Assembly (NCBI GenBank): GCA_014239365.1
Contig: JAAZZB010000044.1
Span: 62,001-126,000 of the forward strand
Direction: 5' to 3'
DNA: 64,000 bases
Source of the DNA: Verrucomicrobiia bacterium
GTDB lineage: Bacteria > Verrucomicrobiota > Verrucomicrobiia > Limisphaerales > UBA1100
Shown here piece by piece: positions 61,509-64,000 of this stretch. The stretch's first letter is position 1. Every line of letters begins with the position of its first letter. Under the pieces are notes generated by a model, which was not told the origin of the DNA, ran no database searches, and saw only the letters and a program-made list of their open reading frames with translations. The position numbers were made by a program, and so were the translations under genes.

Positions 61509-61856
61509 ATGATTTCCATTCCCGAATCCAATGCGGACCTGTTAAAGCAATGCGATATCCATACATTTCGCGCTTCGGCAAAAGGCGGCCAGCACGTCAA
61601 TAAAACCGAGAGCGCGGTGCGGATCACGCACCGGAAAACAAAAATCGTTGTGATCTGTCAGGATGAGCGCAGTCAGTACCGCAACAAGCAAATTGCATTT
61701 TCCCGGCTCCGGAAAAAACTGGAAGCGTTAAACAAAAAACGAAAAAAAAGAATCCCAACCCGAGCCACCAGAGCCTCCAAAGAAAGACGGCTCAAAGCCA
61801 AAAAAAATCAATCCACAAAAAAGGACTTCCGCAAAAGGCTTTTAGGGGAGGAATAA
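61509..61856 (+). CDS. release-factor-like ribosome rescue protein (ArfB type)
   Basis: 115 residues. The RF-1 domain carries [20 protein letters not shown] with the catalytic GGQ (~26-28) that hydrolyses peptidyl-tRNA. There is no codon-recognition domain. The Lys/Arg-rich C-terminal tail ([20 protein letters not shown] and on) matches ArfB/YaeJ-type factors, whose tail enters the empty mRNA channel of stalled ribosomes. Some proteins of this size are annotated as RF-H or 'peptide chain release factor-like', so the exact subgroup is open. Stands alone between divergently and co-oriented catabolic genes. Confidence 0.88.
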   Translation: MISIPESNADLLKQCDIHTFRASAKGGQHVNKTESAVRITHRKTKIVVICQDERSQYRNKQIAFSRLRKKLEALNKKRKKRIPTRATRASKERRLKAKKNQSTKKDFRKRLLGEE

Positions 61857-62004
61857 ACCAATCGGCAAGCAACAAAGAAGAGGGGGCTTATGAAGGGACG
61901 AATATTGCATGCCCCTTGATGATGTCTTTCATTGGCTCGTAGTCAGGAGTTTTTTGGGGAAAAATCAGTTGTTCCCCATGAAGCGGCCGATTACAATTTT
62001 CCGC

Positions 62005-62802
62005 ATGAGAATTTACTTCTGCATCCTGCTACTTTGCCTGAATTCAATTACAGCCATCTCGGCTGAGAAATGGAAATTAGTGTGGTCCGATGAATTCAAT
62101 GGCAAGCAACTCGATTACTCGAAATGGGGCGTGGAAGAAAATGCATTCGGAGGCGGCAATCACGAATTGCAAATTTACACCGATCGCAAAAAAAATGTTC
62201 GCGTGGAAAACGGGCGGCTGATCATTGAAGCACACAAAGACAACGCGCAGATTGCCGGGACCCAACGGCAGTTTTCTTCGGGGCGCATCCGCACCAAGCA
62301 CCGCGGTGATTGGTGCTATGGCAAATTCGAAATCCGCGCCAAGCTGCCCGCCGGTCAAGGCCTTTGGCCCGCTATTTGGATGCTGCCCACCAACGACATA
62401 TTTGGTTCTTGGGCGGCCAGTGGCGAGATTGATATCATGGAATTTCGTGGCCACGAACCGAATACCCATCACGGCACACTTCATTTCGGTGGCTTGTGGC
62501 CGAATAACCGGCAATCCACCGGCAAGCTCAAATTGGCGGAAGGAAACTTCACAGATGTCTTTCGCACCTTCGGTATCGAGTGGGAAGCCGGAGAAATTCG
62601 CTGGTATCTGGACGGCAAGCTCTGGCAAACAAAACAGAAATGGGACACCGTGGGCGGGAAGTTCCCTGCGCCCTTTACTGAGCCATTTCACCTCGTGTTG
62701 AATCTTGCAGTAGGGGGAAAATTCCCAGGGAATCCTAATGCTCAGACGTCATTTCCGTCTAAAATGGAAGTGGATTGGGTACGCGTGTATCAGCGGAAAT
62801 AG
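62005..62802 (+). CDS. secreted GH16 endo-glucanase (laminarinase-like)
   Basis: 265 residues from ATG 62005, which gives signal RIYFCILLLCLNSITAISA; ATG 61978 is possible. KLVWSDEFNGKQLDYSKWGVE and NHELQIYTDRKKNVRVENGRL at the N-terminus, GKFEIRAKLPAGQGLWPAIWML (~110) and the catalytic SGEIDIMEFRGHEP (Glu pair ~145-150) are GH16 beta-1,3-glucanase motifs. The C-terminal PFHLVLNLAVGGKFPG and MEVDWVRVYQ complete the jelly roll. It cleaves beta-1,3(-1,4)-glucans such as laminarin or possibly sulfated galactans. No carbohydrate-binding module is present. Confidence 0.95.
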   Translation: MRIYFCILLLCLNSITAISAEKWKLVWSDEFNGKQLDYSKWGVEENAFGGGNHELQIYTDRKKNVRVENGRLIIEAHKDNAQIAGTQRQFSSGRIRTKHRGDWCYGKFEIRAKLPAGQGLWPAIWMLPTNDIFGSWAASGEIDIMEFRGHEPNTHHGTLHFGGLWPNNRQSTGKLKLAEGNFTDVFRTFGIEWEAGEIRWYLDGKLWQTKQKWDTVGGKFPAPFTEPFHLVLNLAVGGKFPGNPNAQTSFPSKMEVDWVRVYQRK

Positions 62803-62931
62803 TTTCAATATTCCTGATGGATTGAAGCTGGGAACTTCAACATCACCGATGCTCGTACGGGGCTGATTGGGCAGGCGATTCAAATGAAACTTATCTTGAT
62901 GGCGGTGGGTTTGGCTGGGAGGCTTGCCCAC

Positions 62932-64000
62932 GTGAATCGGATTATTTGTTTACTTGTTTTGGCCGGGTTGGCTTTGGATGGCGCGGCGCAGATTCGGCGG
63001 CCGAATGTGGTGTTTGTGTTGGCCGACGACTTGGGCTGGGCGGAGCTGGGGTGTTATGGGAACCGATTTAACGAGACGCCGAATCTGGATCGATTGGCGA
63101 AGGAGGGGATGCGGTTTACGCAGGCGTATGCGGCGGCGCCGGTGTGTTCGCCGTATCGGGCGGCGTTGCTCACGGGGCAACATCCGGCGATGGTGGGCAT
63201 CATTGATTATCTGCGGCCGAATTCCTCCAACGCACTGCCGGTCAGCCAAGTGACGTTGCCGGAGATTTTGTCGAAGCACGAGTACGCCACGGGCATGGTG
63301 GGCAAGTGGCATCTCACGGGCTACAAACATCACGGGGCGGAATTCGAACTGCGGCCCACGGACCATGGCTTTGGCTGGAACACGGGCAGCGAGCTGAAGG
63401 GCGTGGGGAATGGGGCGAACTTTTTCCCGTACGTGTTTCGCACACAGCCGATCTCGTGGGTCGACCTGCCGAAGAATCGTTTGGGCAAGGGTGAGTATTT
63501 GACGGACCGGCTAAATCTGGAGGCGGTGGAATTCATCGAGCGAAATAAGGACAAATCATTCTTTCTCTTCCTCAGTCATTACGCGCCGCACACGATTCTC
63601 AATGGCCGGCAAGATCTGGTGGAGAAATATCGTCGCAAGCACAAGCCGGGGCCGAGCGGGCGTGAGCGGTGTTATCTGTGTGAGGACGCCGGACTGAAGA
63701 GCGATGCCGGGCATCACTGGGCCACGCATCACAATCCACACTTGGCCGCGATGTTGGAGAGCGTTGATGACGGCGTTGGGATGATCGATCGCAAGCTGCG
63801 CGAGTTGGGGATTCATCGGGACACGATCTTCATTTTTAGCAGCGACAACGGCGGCGAGGTGAACGTGACATCGAACGCGCCGTTGCGTGGTGGCAAGAGC
63901 CAGCTGTATGAGGGCGGCATTCGGGTGCCGTTGATTGTGCGCTGGCCGAATGGCGCTGTGCCCGCCGGGCGCACTTCATCGCAACCGGTGGTGAATCATG
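62932..64000 (+). CDS. secreted sulfatase (3' end beyond window)
   Basis: At least 356 residues, open at the right edge. I chose GTG 62932 because GGGAGG lies 9 nt upstream and a normal signal peptide follows (NRIICLLVLAGLALDGAAQ). ATG 62884 is in frame upstream. NVVFVLADDLGWAELGCYG holds the metal Asp pair. CSPYRAALLTG (Cys ~72) is the formylglycine motif, with Tyr in place of the usual Ser. GMVGKWHLTGYKHHG and IFSSDNGGEVN follow. An insertion around CYLCEDAG (~250) adds two Cys. It is probably an exo- or endo-acting carbohydrate sulfatase, distinct from the 25459 sulfatase. Confidence 0.92.
   Translation, partial: MNRIICLLVLAGLALDGAAQIRRPNVVFVLADDLGWAELGCYGNRFNETPNLDRLAKEGMRFTQAYAAAPVCSPYRAALLTGQHPAMVGIIDYLRPNSSNALPVSQVTLPEILSKHEYATGMVGKWHLTGYKHHGAEFELRPTDHGFGWNTGSELKGVGNGANFFPYVFRTQPISWVDLPKNRLGKGEYLTDRLNLEAVEFIERNKDKSFFLFLSHYAPHTILNGRQDLVEKYRRKHKPGPSGRERCYLCEDAGLKSDAGHHWATHHNPHLAAMLESVDDGVGMIDRKLRELGIHRDTIFIFSSDNGGEVNVTSNAPLRGGKSQLYEGGIRVPLIVRWPNGAVPAGRTSSQPVVNH

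Overview
The window looks like a chromosomal segment of a Verrucomicrobiota bacterium (PVC superphylum), probably a free-living polysaccharide degrader. This is inferred from family content: a PVC-type membrane-bound dehydrogenase with its PVC-type c-haem protein, a DUF1800/DUF1501 pair, two sulfatases, a pseudopilin ending in an H-X9-DG-type segment, secreted FG-GAP and PQQ-propeller proteins, a VIT/vWA protein and a giant alpha-2-macroglobulin. No rRNA, tRNA, CRISPR array, integrase or transposase was recognised. Genes are GC-rich and closely packed, often with 1-17 nt overlaps.

Layout. 1-14.8 kb is mostly housekeeping: a GYF-domain membrane protein (running off the left edge), moeA, a DUF2339 membrane protein, and metH behind a strong palindrome. 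A pseudopilin and two small genes follow metH. On the minus strand lies folP-cdaA-(small membrane protein)-glmM, the c-di-AMP/amino-sugar neighbourhood, with the small protein where cdaR usually sits. 14.9-23 kb holds an S9 peptidase, a threonine-aldolase-like enzyme, and an operon of a VIT/vWA protein and an odd chagasin-domain protein. 23-30.4 kb is a secreted catabolic cluster: FG-GAP protein, PQQ-propeller lipoprotein, sulfatase, PVC dehydrogenase and PVC cytochrome, the last two separated by a ParE-type toxin-antitoxin pair. 30.4-32 kb has a PIN/RHH toxin-antitoxin pair and transaldolase.

32.1-36.4 kb carries a gene broken by an in-frame TAA, then DUF1800 and DUF1501. 36.4-44.4 kb has small secreted proteins, a CE15-like esterase, a trypsin/PDZ protease and a second TAA-interrupted protease-like gene. 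44.4-56.8 kb is a four-gene minus-strand operon: a ~2,700-residue TPR/alpha-2-macroglobulin protein, two tandem DUF4139 proteins and a helical protein. 57-59 kb holds a fatty-acid desaturase between two copies of a Phd antitoxin promoter, only one leading to an intact Phd/VapC pair. 59-64 kb has a rhamnulose-phosphate aldolase/dehydrogenase fusion, an ArfB/RF-like rescue factor, a GH16 glucanase and a second sulfatase (running off the right edge).

The most striking non-coding signal is a set of compact hairpin elements. Two families share one plan: GGTAG, hairpin with 3-nt loop, 2-nt linker, hairpin with 3-nt loop, CTACC. Stem bases covary between copies. They resemble REP/BIME elements mobilised by RAYT (TnpA-REP) proteins, and they abut or supply stop codons. 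A third, mirror-symmetrical family has one copy inserted in frame in a DUF4139 signal peptide. The giant macroglobulin gene appears to have its ATG out of frame by one unit of a (GA)5 tract in its signal-peptide region.
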